Shown here in pieces: positions 1 to 8,521 of a stretch of 64,000 nucleotides of DNA; within the stretch, counting starts at the first letter, position 1; each line of letters opens with the position of its first letter. This DNA comes from Christensenellaceae bacterium (GTDB lineage Bacteria > Bacillota > Clostridia > Christensenellales > CAG-138). The notes under the pieces were generated by a model. It saw only the letters and a program-made list of their open reading frames with translations. It made no database searches and was not told the origin of the DNA. Position numbers and translations under genes: made by a program. Where the stretch lies: assembly GCA_031261085.1 (NCBI GenBank), contig JAISKB010000001.1, positions 109,079 to 173,078 on the forward strand, in the 5' to 3' direction.

Positions 1-671
1 GCGCTTTCATCGAGGCGAATATTAAAATTGCCCCGGCTCATGGTAATCGCGGCCTCACTCATGGCATAAAGCGGCAATGTAGCCTTTTTGATGCGCAGGG
101 CCATGCTCAGCAGCGTAAGGGGCAGCACCGTGAGCGCCACCCATAAAAACAAAGTGCTGAACCGGTGCCGCGCCAAGGAAACCGTCCCGGCGGAGGGCTG
201 CAGCAACAGCACGCCGCCGCCCTGCTTCATGGGGATGCCGGTGACCAGCAGCATGCCGCCCTGCGGAAGCTTTACGCTGTCGTCCATCACGCTGCCACCG
301 GCGAGCAGCAAGGAAATTTGGCTTTGCAGCACCCGCGCCGCATCATCGCTATCGAGAAAGCTGGCTACCGAATCGGAAGCGCTGCTGAAGTACACGAGCG
401 TGCCGTCCTTTTCCACAATGCCAATCGCGGCATCCGTCGCCTTTATGAAGGAGGCGCAAAGCCGGCCGAACGCGGCCTGGTTCATGCCGCCCGACTGGCT
501 TTCCTCTACCATATGCAAAAACAGCTCGGATTTGGCGCGCATATCCTCGAGCTGGGCGCCGGTAAGCGCATCGCCGAGCAAAAAAGCATTGGCCGCCGCC
601 ATAACGGCAGCGGCTAACAGCATACATACGGTCAGTGTTAGGAGCAAGCGTCGAAAGAATACGCTCTTCAT
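1..671 (-). CDS. Sensor histidine kinase, N-terminal part (cut by window edge)
   Basis: This is the membrane sensor of a two-component system; only the first 223 residues are inside the window. The reading frame opens at an ATG 6 bp after the stop of the upstream response regulator and runs off the left edge without a stop. Visible parts are a first membrane segment at about residues 7-27, an extracytoplasmic sensing region, a second membrane segment at about 172-192 and the start of a HAMP linker. The kinase core lies outside the window, so the kinase call rests on this architecture and on pairing with the response regulator. The pair resembles the next system upstream, suggesting duplication. 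Confidence 0.8.
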   Translation of the reverse strand, partial: MKSVFFRRLLLTLTVCMLLAAAVMAAANAFLLGDALTGAQLEDMRAKSELFLHMVEESQSGGMNQAAFGRLCASFIKATDAAIGIVEKDGTLVYFSSASDSVASFLDSDDAARVLQSQISLLLAGGSVMDDSVKLPQGGMLLVTGIPMKQGGGVLLLQPSAGTVSLARHRFSTLFLWVALTVLPLTLLSMALRIKKATLPLYAMSEAAITMSRGNFNIRLDES

Positions 672-677
672 GCAATG

Positions 678-1364
678 TTACTCCACTTCGAATTTATATC
701 CTACGCCATAGATGGTTTTGATGCTCCAATTCAGGCCGGTGTTGTCGAGCTTGGCGCGTATACGCTTGATATGCGTATCCACCGTGCGGGTTTCGCCGGC
801 AAAATCATAGCCCCACACCCGGTTGAGCAATTGCTCCCGCGTAAATACCTGGCCGGGGTTGGAGGCCAGCATGTAAAGTATCTCGATTTCTTTGGGGGTG
901 CATATGATGCTTTGGCCCCGCAGCGTGACCGTATAGCTTTTGATATCTATCACCAGCTCCTGATGCGATACCACGCCATCATCCGCGTTTTGCTGCTGCT
1001 CGCTGGTGCGGCGCAGCACCGCCTTGATGCGGGCTACCACCTCGCGCGGGCTAAAGGGCTTTACGATATAGTCGTCGGCGCCCAGCTCCAAGCCCAATAT
1101 GCGGTCTATCTCCTCGCCCTTGGCCGTGAGCATGATGATGGGCAGACGGGAGTTTTTGCGCACCTCGCGGCACACATCCAGCCCGCTCACCCTAGGCATC
1201 ATGATATCCAGCACGCACAGCGAAATATCGCTGTCGATAGCGTCCAGCGCGGCTTGGCCGTCAAACGCGTCGAACACATCGTAGCCCTCGGCCTTTAAGT
1301 ATATCCCCAACGATTCGTGTACGACGTGGTCGTCATCGGCAATGAGTATTTTCCCGGCGCTCAT
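678..1364 (-). CDS. OmpR/PhoB-family response regulator
   Basis: A 228-residue DNA-binding response regulator. The receiver domain (about 1-120) has the acidic pocket near D10-D11, the phospho-acceptor D53 in CVLDIMMP and the conserved K in DDYIVKPFS. The winged-helix domain (about 130-228) carries the family pattern FTREQLLNRVWGYDF and ends with YGVGYKFE. It is followed 6 bp later by its presumed partner kinase. An AAGAAGGAGAGC ribosome-binding site precedes the ATG. The receiver is strikingly similar to that of the regulator at 3212-3907, including the stretch [20 protein letters not shown], which indicates a tandem duplication. Target genes are unknown. Confidence 0.95.
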   Translation of the reverse strand: MSAGKILIADDDHVVHESLGIYLKAEGYDVFDAFDGQAALDAIDSDISLCVLDIMMPRVSGLDVCREVRKNSRLPIIMLTAKGEEIDRILGLELGADDYIVKPFSPREVVARIKAVLRRTSEQQQNADDGVVSHQELVIDIKSYTVTLRGQSIICTPKEIEILYMLASNPGQVFTREQLLNRVWGYDFAGETRTVDTHIKRIRAKLDNTGLNWSIKTIYGVGYKFEVE

Positions 1365-1408
1365 AAGCTCTCCTTCTTCTTGCGTACCCTCGCGTGTTTT
1401 CTGCTGTA

Positions 1409-1436
1409 ATTATAGCACACTTGCGGCTACTGTTGA
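1409..1436 (-). promoter_or_regulatory. Extended -10 promoter for the downstream RR/HK pair
   Basis: On the minus strand a TGC-TATAAT extended -10 box lies at 1409-1414, with a weak -35 (TCAACA) 16 bp upstream at 1431-1436. It sits between the histidine kinase ending at 1455 and the regulator starting at 1364, so the second pair may be transcribed independently of the first. Confidence 0.6.
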
Positions 1437-1454
1437 TATGCGGCCTATGTTTTT

Positions 1455-3215
1455 TCACACATTCTCCCCATTGTTTGCTTTTGCGAGCGTAAATGTGAAG
1501 GTGACCCGCCCGTTTTCGCTGGCAGCCCCTATCGTTTCGCCCAGCAGCGCAAGCACCTCGCCGGCGATGGAAAGCCCCAGCCCGCTGCCGCCGCCCGTGT
1601 GGGCGCTGTCCGCTTTGTAGAACCGCTCGAACAGATGCGGCATATCCGCCTCGTTGATTTCCCCGGGGTTGCTCACGCCAATTTTCAGCCGATCGCCCGA
1701 ATCTTGCACCTCGATGGTGATTTGCCCGCTTGCCTGCGCGTGCTTTACGGCGTTATCCAAAAGCGCCACCAACACCTGCTCGGCGCGGTCTGGGTTGGTG
1801 TAGGCCGCGGGGCAGTTGGGGGGCAGCGCGGTTTGTATCTCCAACCCCTTTTCCTTTGCGCTCTCGGCAAAACGGTCGGCCACATCGCACACCAGCTCTT
1901 CCATAAGCAAGGCGCGCCGCGTGAGCGCAACGCCGCCGGATTGCAGCCGCGAAAGCTCCAGCAGGTCGTCTATCATGCGGGAGAGCCGCATGGTTTCGTG
2001 CAATATGTTGCCGTAATACCGCTTTTGATCCGCCGCTTTCGGTACCAAGCCATCCTCCAGCGCCTCCGCCATGCCCCGTATGCAGGCAAGGGGCGTGCGC
2101 AGCTCGTGGGATACATTGGCCACATAATCGGTGCGGGTTTTTTCCAATCGAACCGCCTCGGTTACATCCTGCAGCAGTATAACGGCGCCCTCGGCCTGGC
2201 TCTGCGTGCCCAGCGGGGTTATGGTGGCGTGCAGCGTGCCGGCGTGTACAGCTATATCCATCTCGGCGGGCGCACAGCTTTGCAGCACCTGCCGCACGCT
2301 TGCGCCCAGCGCCTTAAAGGCGGGCAGCTCCTCTATACCCTGTGCCGCGCCGCCCCCCAGCAAGCGCAGCGCCGCGGGGTTGCTCTGCTCCACATCGCCA
2401 TTGGCATCCCACGCGATGATGCCTTCACCCAGGCCGTTCAGCGTGGTGACCAGCCGATTCCGCTCAAACGTTACGGCGCCTATGGTGGCGCAAAGCGCCT
2501 CGCTCAAATGGTTGAGCGACATGCCCAGCTGCGCCACCTCCGCCGTGCCCTTTTCGGGGGCGCGGATGCTAAAATCCCCACCCGCCATGGCGTTGGCGAT
2601 GGCGTTCATTTTGCGTATGGGGCCCACGATGCCCTTGGAGCTAAAGTAGACCGGGACCGTCATAAGCGCGCTGGATAGCACCATGCTGACGATCAGCGCC
2701 ACCACCAGGCTGTTGGTCGCGGCGGTCACCTCCCGCAGGGGCTTTATGAGAAACACCGCGCCTATCACATTGCCGAAGCGGCTGTACACCGGCTCGCCTA
2801 TGATGACGCCCACCTGGTTTTGCGTATTGGGCGAAACCATGCGCTGCCCCTGCAGTACGCCTGCTATATACCCCTGCAGCGCCCCCTCGCCCCCGGCTTC
2901 GCCCTCTAGAGCAGGGTACGCTATGAGCGTGCCCCGCGCGTTGTATACGAATATGCTCGCATCCCACACGGCGTAGCCGGAGCCCACGATGTTTTGGTAT
3001 TGCTCCACACTGATATAGCCCTGCAGATAGCTTGCCGTTATGGCGGCGATATACTTTGCCCGGGGTTCGATTTCGGCGGCCTTTAAATCCGAAAACACGA
3101 TGCGGCCATAGTGGTTGAATACCAGCACCGTGAGGAGCGCGCTAAGCCCCGCCGCCATCAAAATCGCGGCTATGGTTTTGGCCAGTATGGTGTTGGCCCG
3201 CGCCCGCGGCTTCAT
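1455..3215 (-). CDS. Sensor histidine kinase (PhoR/WalK-like, HAMP-PAS-HisKA-HATPase)
   Basis: A 586-residue membrane kinase. Segments in order: membrane helix at about 15-35; an extracytoplasmic sensor of about 130 residues; a second helix at about 168-190; HAMP at about 193-245; a PAS-like region at about 250-355; HisKA with the phospho-acceptor H370 in [10 protein letters not shown]; and a HATPase domain with a typical N box ([11 protein letters not shown]) and G box ([10 protein letters not shown]). The start ATG overlaps the stop of the response regulator upstream as ATGA (3212-3215), so the two are translationally coupled. The layout is that of PhoR-type kinases of Gram-positive bacteria; the signal cannot be read from the sequence. 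Confidence 0.95.
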   Translation of the reverse strand: MKPRARANTILAKTIAAILMAAGLSALLTVLVFNHYGRIVFSDLKAAEIEPRAKYIAAITASYLQGYISVEQYQNIVGSGYAVWDASIFVYNARGTLIAYPALEGEAGGEGALQGYIAGVLQGQRMVSPNTQNQVGVIIGEPVYSRFGNVIGAVFLIKPLREVTAATNSLVVALIVSMVLSSALMTVPVYFSSKGIVGPIRKMNAIANAMAGGDFSIRAPEKGTAEVAQLGMSLNHLSEALCATIGAVTFERNRLVTTLNGLGEGIIAWDANGDVEQSNPAALRLLGGGAAQGIEELPAFKALGASVRQVLQSCAPAEMDIAVHAGTLHATITPLGTQSQAEGAVILLQDVTEAVRLEKTRTDYVANVSHELRTPLACIRGMAEALEDGLVPKAADQKRYYGNILHETMRLSRMIDDLLELSRLQSGGVALTRRALLMEELVCDVADRFAESAKEKGLEIQTALPPNCPAAYTNPDRAEQVLVALLDNAVKHAQASGQITIEVQDSGDRLKIGVSNPGEINEADMPHLFERFYKADSAHTGGGSGLGLSIAGEVLALLGETIGAASENGRVTFTFTLAKANNGENV

Positions 3216-3907
3216 TGCCCGGCCTCGAATTTGTAGCCTACGCCGTATATCGTTTTGATGCCCCAGGGCACGCCTTCCGCACCCGGCAGCTTTTGGCGTA
3301 TGCGCTTGATCTGCGTATCCACCGTGCGGGTATCGCCAAAGAATTCATACCCCCACACCTGCGACAATATCTGCTCGCGGTCCAGCACCCGCCCGGGGTG
3401 CGATGCGAGCAGGTACAGTATTTCCACCTCTTTGGGCGTAAAGCGCACGGCCTCGCCCTGCACGCGCACAACGTAGGTATCGAGGTTGATTTCCAGCCCC
3501 TCGAAATGCAGCGCGCGCCCCGCATTTAAATCCGCATCGCCGAAGCGGCGCAGCACGGCTTTTACCCGCGCCACCACCTCCCTCGAACTGAAGGGCTTTA
3601 CGATGTAATCATCCGCGCCCAGCTCCAGCCCCAAAATGCGGTCTATCTCTTCTCCCTTGGCCGTGAGCATGATGATGGGCACGCGGCTTTTGGCGCGTAT
3701 GGCGCGGCACACATCGATGCCGCTCATTTTGGGCATCATGATATCCAATAAAATCAGGTCGGGGCGTTTTTCTTCATATAACAGAAACGCCTGCTCGCCA
3801 TCGAACGCGGAATCGTATATATACCCCTCGTTTTGCAAATACGCGCCCAGCGTTTCGTGTATGATAGCCTGATCGTCACAGATTAAAATGCGCTGTTTCC
3901 CCGCCAT
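3212..3907 (-). CDS. OmpR/PhoB-family response regulator
   Basis: A 231-residue response regulator: receiver domain with acidic residues D11-D12, phospho-acceptor D55 in LLDIMMPK and the conserved lysine in DDYIVKPFS, then a winged-helix DNA-binding domain. I start it at the ATG at 3907 (MAGKQRI) because AAGAAGGTGGGC lies just upstream and a good promoter sits 35 bp further up; the open frame continues upstream to 4024 but would run through that promoter. It overlaps the kinase by 4 bp. Close similarity to the regulator at 678-1364 suggests a duplicated two-component module. Confidence 0.95.
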   Translation of the reverse strand: MAGKQRILICDDQAIIHETLGAYLQNEGYIYDSAFDGEQAFLLYEEKRPDLILLDIMMPKMSGIDVCRAIRAKSRVPIIMLTAKGEEIDRILGLELGADDYIVKPFSSREVVARVKAVLRRFGDADLNAGRALHFEGLEINLDTYVVRVQGEAVRFTPKEVEILYLLASHPGRVLDREQILSQVWGYEFFGDTRTVDTQIKRIRQKLPGAEGVPWGIKTIYGVGYKFEAGQ

Positions 3908-3940
3908 ATGCCCACCTTCTTTTACTTTTGCTTTGGTTTG

Positions 3941-3969
3941 ATTATAGTATGCCGTTTTTGCCCGCGCAA
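3941..3969 (-). promoter_or_regulatory. Sigma-A promoter of the two-component genes
   Basis: On the minus strand TTGCGC (3964-3969) and TATAAT (3941-3946) are separated by 17 bp. The predicted start of transcription lies about 30 bp before the regulator ATG. This supports the ATG at 3907 over the upstream in-frame start. Confidence 0.75.
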
Positions 3970-4072
3970 GGAAATACTGCGAAGTGTCATAATTGTGCAA
4001 AATTCCATCATTTTTGCGCCACACAATTTTTGCCGGATGAAAAACCCCATGCGCTATGTTATAATGTTTTTT

Positions 4073-7000
4073 ATGAAAAGGATATATATTCGTGCTTATA
4101 AAGCGATTGCATGCGGGGTGTTCGCCCTCGCCTTATTGGCCTGCGCCGTTGGCTGCCAAAACTTCAGCTTCACGCTGCCGACCTTTTCGCTCCCCACCGG
4201 CAGCCCGCAAGTGACGCTCGTCATCAACGAGGTGGTCACCTCCAACTCGCTATCCCTCACCGACCCCGCCCTGGGCTCGCCGGATTGGATTGAGCTCTAC
4301 AACGCCACCGGCAACGATATGGACTTAACGGGCTATGGCTTGAGCGATAACATCAAAGAGCCGCACAAGTGGGTGTTCCCCGAAACCACGCTGCGCGCCG
4401 GCGGGTACATCCTCGTATACGCGGCCAAGCAAAGCAATACGGGCGCGCTGTGCACCGGCTTTGGGCTTTCCAAAAAAGGCGAAACGCTGTTTTTGACCGA
4501 CGCGTACTACAACGTTTTACAACAGCTCGAAATACCCGCGCTGCCCACCGATATATCCTACGCGCGGGGGGACGACGGCCTGTATGGCTATTGCTCCGCG
4601 CCCACGCCCATGGAAGCGAACCACGATGTCGTATACGCCGGCGCGCCGGATGCTTCGGCCCCCGCTTCGCAGAGCGGGCTCACGCTCACCGAGGTGATGC
4701 CCCGCGCAAGCAGCAGCCATACAACCGGCGATGGCTCCAGCTACCCATGGGCAGAGCTATACAACACATCCGATCAAGCGCTGCTGCTATCCGATTATTA
4801 CCTTTCGGATGCGATAGGCGAGCCCAACAAGTGCCGGTTGCCAGAGGTTACGCTAAACGCGGGAGAATATGCCGTCGTTTGGTTTGCGGGCAGCGAGCGC
4901 ACCCTAAATGACGAGCTGTTTGCCGCCATGAGGCTGGGTAAAAACGACACTTTGCTCTGTTTGGCGGATGGCCGCGGCGCCATCGTGACCATGCTGGATT
5001 GGCCGCAGGAAATACCCGAGGGCGTTTGTGTGCTGGCCGAGGGCGGATATACCGCGGCGGCCACGCCCGGCGCGGCAAACGGGCCCGCGGAGTTTAACAC
5101 ACTGCAATTTTCCAACATGGATGCAAGCGCCCCCATACGCATCAACGAGGTGCTGCTGCACAATGCATACAGCCTGCGGGATGATACCGGCGAGCGCACC
5201 GCCTGGGCCGAGCTGTACAATGGCTCCCTTAGCGCGGTTTCGCTGGGCGGTTACTACCTGAGCGACAGCCCGGACGCCCCGTTTAAGTGGGCGTTCCCCC
5301 AGGATGTCAGCATAGAGCCGGGCGCATATTTGCTGGTGTTCCTTTCCGGCAAAGCGCAAACGCCGGGCGGCGCGCTGCACACGCCGTTTAAGCTTTCCCG
5401 CTCGGACGAGGCTTTGGTTTTAACGGATTCCTCCAGCCTGGGGCAGGATACCATTCCCCTGCCGCCCTCCTTGGGCAGCAATGTTTCCATAGGCAGGGCA
5501 ACGGATGGTTCCTTCGTATACTACACCACGCCTACGCCGGGCGCGGCCAATACCACCCACGCGCAAACCGAGCCGCTCGCCAGCGACTATACCGATATGC
5601 AGAACATATACATCAGCGAGGTGAGCGCCGTTTCCCCCGCCAAAAGCCGCAGGGCGGATTGGATCGAGCTGCACAACGCTTCTTCCTCTGCGGCCGATTT
5701 GTCGGGTTGGGCCATCAGCGACAGCACGGATGATTTGGCCCGGTACACGATTGCTTCACTCACCATACCCGCCGGCGGCTATGCCACCATCAGCGCGGCA
5801 TCGGCAAGCAGCAAGGGCGCATCGGCGCCCTTTGGTATATCTTCCGCCGGTGAAACGCTGCTGCTCTCCGATAAAAACGGCAATTTGCGGGATATATTCC
5901 GCACCGGGGCGCTGCGCCTTGGGTTAACCTCCGGCCGCAACGCAAGCAGCGCCAACCGCGTGTTTTACCTCGGCAGCTCGCAAAACGCGGCCAACGCGGC
6001 GGAATCCTATACGGGATTTGTCGCCGAACCGATGTTTTCCAGCCTAAGCCTCTATCACACGGCGCCGTTTTCGCTCTCGCTATCCTCCCTTACCCGGGGC
6101 GCTTCGCTATATTATACGCTCAACGGCAGCAAGCCCGATACGGCCTCCATGCCCTATACCGGCCCCATCCCCATCGAAAAAAACACGGTGCTGCGCGCCA
6201 TCGCCTATGCCGACGGGCTGCTGCCCAGCGATGTTGTGACCGCCACGTTTTTGTTTGAACAGCCCCACACCGTGCCCGTGGTGTGTTTGGCCGCCGACAG
6301 CGCGGATTGGAACACGCTGTATTCCGTTACCCTGCGGGAAAATCGCACCGAGCGCGAAGGGCATTTTTCATTTTATGAGGCGGATGGCGCGCTGGGCACG
6401 GCGTTTGGCTGCGGCCTGCGCGCAAGCGGCTCCTCCACGCTGTTGGCGCGGCAAAAATCCCTGGCGGTATACCTTCGCGGCGCATATGGGCAGGGCGATA
6501 CCAGCTACCCCTTCTTTGCCGACTGCGCGGTAAGCACGTTTTCTTCCCTGGTGCTGCGCAATTCGGGGCAGGACCGGGATAAAACCCGCATACGAGATAG
6601 CCTGTTTTCGCGCCTGGTGAAGGGATTGCGGGTGGACAATGCCGAAACCCGCATCGTGGTCGTATATGTAAACGGCCAATACTGGGGCATTTACGATTTA
6701 AACGAAAACCAAAATGAAGACTATCTCGCCGCATATTATGGAGTGGACCCGGATGCGGTGGATATTATACGCCGCAATGTGGGCGCGCTCTCTGGGCGCA
6801 ATACCGACTTTAAGCGCGTGCGCGCCTATGGGCTCAATACCGACCTTTCGGATGACGCGCGCTTTGCGGAATTTACCAACTGGGTGGATACCGAATATTT
6901 TACCGATTACCTGATTGCGCAAACCTATTTTGCCAACGGCGATATGTTCAACCAAAAATACTGGCGTTCGCAGGATTATGCCGTAAAGTGGCGGCCGGTG

Positions 7001-7432
7001 TTCTACGACCTCGATTTGGCGCTTTCGGGCAACAACCCCAGCCGCAACATACTGCCCAGCTACTTCAAAGCCGCGGGCGTCCCCTCGCAGGATGGCTCGC
7101 TCACCAATATGGATATTTTCGTGGGCCTGCGCAAAAACAAATCCTGGTGCGAGCAATTCGGCGCGCGGTATGTGTATGTGGTGCGCAACCAGTTTGCGCC
7201 CGCGCGCATAGACCTTATTTTAGATGATATGACCTCTTCGCTTAAGGCGGAGCTTCCGCGGCACATCACGCGCTGGGGCGCCCCCTCCTCCTTAGCCTCT
7301 TGGGAAAAGCAGATAGCCGACCTGCGCGCCTGCCTGCATCAGCGCGCGGACTACGCCTTAAAAGCCCTGCAGCGCGAATTCAATTTCACCGATGCGCAGA
7401 TGGCGCAATGGGAAGCGGCGGCCAAAGCGTGA
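4073..7432 (+). CDS. CotH-kinase lipoprotein with four lamin-tail domains
   Basis: A 1119-residue exported protein. The N-terminus is a lipoprotein signal with two possible lipobox cysteines, C24 (LLAC) and C28. Four lamin-tail (LTD) repeats begin near residues 47, 202, 355 and 512, each with the pattern I/L-x-E-V ... WxELYN/HN ... GYxLSD. A chitobiase/beta-hexosaminidase C-terminal-like module (about 670-725; LYYTLNGSKPD) follows, then a CotH kinase domain (about 735-1085) with YVNGQYWGIYDLNEN and the acidic WRPVFYDLDLAL. CotH of Bacillus is a spore-coat protein kinase; secreted LTD-CotH proteins are common in Clostridia but largely uncharacterised. The start has no ribosome-binding site and a TATAAT lies only 7 bp upstream (4060-4065), so translation may be leaderless or use an upstream in-frame ATG. 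Confidence 0.9.
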   Translation: MKRIYIRAYKAIACGVFALALLACAVGCQNFSFTLPTFSLPTGSPQVTLVINEVVTSNSLSLTDPALGSPDWIELYNATGNDMDLTGYGLSDNIKEPHKWVFPETTLRAGGYILVYAAKQSNTGALCTGFGLSKKGETLFLTDAYYNVLQQLEIPALPTDISYARGDDGLYGYCSAPTPMEANHDVVYAGAPDASAPASQSGLTLTEVMPRASSSHTTGDGSSYPWAELYNTSDQALLLSDYYLSDAIGEPNKCRLPEVTLNAGEYAVVWFAGSERTLNDELFAAMRLGKNDTLLCLADGRGAIVTMLDWPQEIPEGVCVLAEGGYTAAATPGAANGPAEFNTLQFSNMDASAPIRINEVLLHNAYSLRDDTGERTAWAELYNGSLSAVSLGGYYLSDSPDAPFKWAFPQDVSIEPGAYLLVFLSGKAQTPGGALHTPFKLSRSDEALVLTDSSSLGQDTIPLPPSLGSNVSIGRATDGSFVYYTTPTPGAANTTHAQTEPLASDYTDMQNIYISEVSAVSPAKSRRADWIELHNASSSAADLSGWAISDSTDDLARYTIASLTIPAGGYATISAASASSKGASAPFGISSAGETLLLSDKNGNLRDIFRTGALRLGLTSGRNASSANRVFYLGSSQNAANAAESYTGFVAEPMFSSLSLYHTAPFSLSLSSLTRGASLYYTLNGSKPDTASMPYTGPIPIEKNTVLRAIAYADGLLPSDVVTATFLFEQPHTVPVVCLAADSADWNTLYSVTLRENRTEREGHFSFYEADGALGTAFGCGLRASGSSTLLARQKSLAVYLRGAYGQGDTSYPFFADCAVSTFSSLVLRNSGQDRDKTRIRDSLFSRLVKGLRVDNAETRIVVVYVNGQYWGIYDLNENQNEDYLAAYYGVDPDAVDIIRRNVGALSGRNTDFKRVRAYGLNTDLSDDARFAEFTNWVDTEYFTDYLIAQTYFANGDMFNQKYWRSQDYAVKWRPVFYDLDLALSGNNPSRNILPSYFKAAGVPSQDGSLTNMDIFVGLRKNKSWCEQFGARYVYVVRNQFAPARIDLILDDMTSSLKAELPRHITRWGAPSSLASWEKQIADLRACLHQRADYALKALQREFNFTDAQMAQWEAAAKA

Positions 7433-7466
7433 TTTTGCCCCCTCACTAATCGAAATGGCACCCCTG

Positions 7467-7496
7467 CCCCGTCTTACTAAAAGGCGGGGGTTTTTT
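7467..7496 (+). terminator. Rho-independent terminator after the CotH gene
   Basis: A 9-bp stem (CCCCGTCTT / AAGGCGGGG with one G-T pair) and a 5-nt loop are followed by six T residues, 34 bp after the CotH stop codon. Confidence 0.9.
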
Positions 7497-7558
7497 ATGC
7501 GAATGAGCCTGCATAGATATAATCTATAATGCGTTATGTCTATATAAAAATAGCGTAT

Positions 7559-7586
7559 TTGAAAATTCACGAAAAGACGCTATAAT
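7559..7586 (+). promoter_or_regulatory. Upstream promoter (P1) of the ydj-like operon
   Basis: TTGAAA (7559-7564) and TATAAT (7581-7586) with a 16-bp spacer. A 7-bp inverted repeat, ATAGCGT at 7550-7556 and ACGCTAT at 7577-7583, brackets the core promoter and could be an operator. The remaining DNA from 7497 to 7732 holds no gene that I can see. Confidence 0.6.
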
Positions 7587-7635
7587 GAATCTTGCCCGTT
7601 GGCACCCTCTCAACCGCTTTTGACGTTATGCTATA

Positions 7636-7664
7636 TTGATTTAACCTATAATATGTGCTATACT
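7636..7664 (+). promoter_or_regulatory. Downstream promoter (P2) of the ydj-like operon
   Basis: TTGATT (7636-7641) and TATACT (7659-7664) are spaced by 17 bp, and the -10 is extended (TGC before it). The leader to the first ATG would be about 60 nt. Confidence 0.7.
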
Positions 7665-7732
7665 CATGTGCGAATAACGAATTTAAAAATAAGTACATTT
7701 CATCAATCGGGAATTATAAAGGAGTAAATTAT

Positions 7733-8476
7733 ATGGAAACACAGCCCGTAAAAAAACCAAACCATATAGGGCGCATACTGCTGCTTGCGGCGCTGGTGGC
7801 GGCAATCGTCGCTTATTTTGCCATCCCGGCCGTGCATGCAACAGTGGGGAGCATCGTGACGATGTTCGCAAGCGGCGACTTTACGGTGGTAAGGGAATTT
7901 GTGGCCTCCTATGGCGGCTATGCGGCGGCGGTATCGTTTTTATTGATGATATTTCAATCCGTCATAGCGCCGCTCCCCGCTTTTTTAATCACGTTTGCCA
8001 ATGCCAACCTGTTTGGCTGGTGGCAGGGCGCCATACTTTCCTGGAGCAGCGCGATGGTGGGCGCGGCCGTATGTTTTTACATCGCGCGCATATTGGGGCG
8101 GAACGTTGTAGAAAAGCTCACCAGCAAGGCCGGGCTCCAGCAAATCGATACGTTTTTTGAAAGGCATGGGCGCCTTAGCATATTGATTGCGCGCCTGCTC
8201 CCCTTTATCCCCTTCGACATTGTGAGCTACGCGGCAGGGCTTACCTCCATGTCTTTTTGGGGATTTTTTGTGGCCACCGGCATAGGGCAGCTGCCCGCTA
8301 CGATCATTTATTCCTATGTGGGCGGCATGCTGACAGGCGGCGCAAAGATGGTTGTAACCGCGCTGCTGATTTTGTTTGCGCTGTCCGCCTGCATCATACT
8401 GATTCGGCAGCTGTATTTAGAGCATCAAAAGAAAAAGGCTGCGCAAGCCGCACAAGCGGATACCCCCGAGGAATAA
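7733..8476 (+). CDS. TVP38/TMEM64 (DedA-like) membrane protein, YdjX-like
   Basis: A 247-residue polytopic membrane protein of the TVP38/TMEM64 (SNARE-associated, DedA superfamily) type. Visible are an N-terminal helix at about 15-37, a re-entrant core with the family patterns PLPAFLITFANANLFGWW and GAAVCFYIARILGR, then RLLPFIPFDIVSYAAGLTSM, and a C-terminal helix at about 205-228 followed by a charged tail. The ATG at 7733 follows AAAGGAGTAAATTAT. Family members are linked to lipid scrambling or ion transport; the exact substrate is unknown. It opens an operon with a second TVP38 protein, as ydjX and ydjZ flank ydjY in E. coli (recalled knowledge). Confidence 0.93.
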   Translation: METQPVKKPNHIGRILLLAALVAAIVAYFAIPAVHATVGSIVTMFASGDFTVVREFVASYGGYAAAVSFLLMIFQSVIAPLPAFLITFANANLFGWWQGAILSWSSAMVGAAVCFYIARILGRNVVEKLTSKAGLQQIDTFFERHGRLSILIARLLPFIPFDIVSYAAGLTSMSFWGFFVATGIGQLPATIIYSYVGGMLTGGAKMVVTALLILFALSACIILIRQLYLEHQKKKAAQAAQADTPEE

Positions 8477-8521
8477 CTCCTTGCGGTTATTATAAAAAAA
8501 TTAGCAAACGGAGGAATGAAC

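Noticed and set aside
1599..2678. Plus-strand open frame of 359 codons opposite the first histidine kinase
   Set aside because: It lies inside a well-supported kinase gene and shows no domain.
3908..4072. 55-codon N-terminal extension of the CotH lipoprotein
   Set aside because: The extension would hide the lipoprotein signal, overlaps the divergent promoter and has no ribosome-binding site at 3908.
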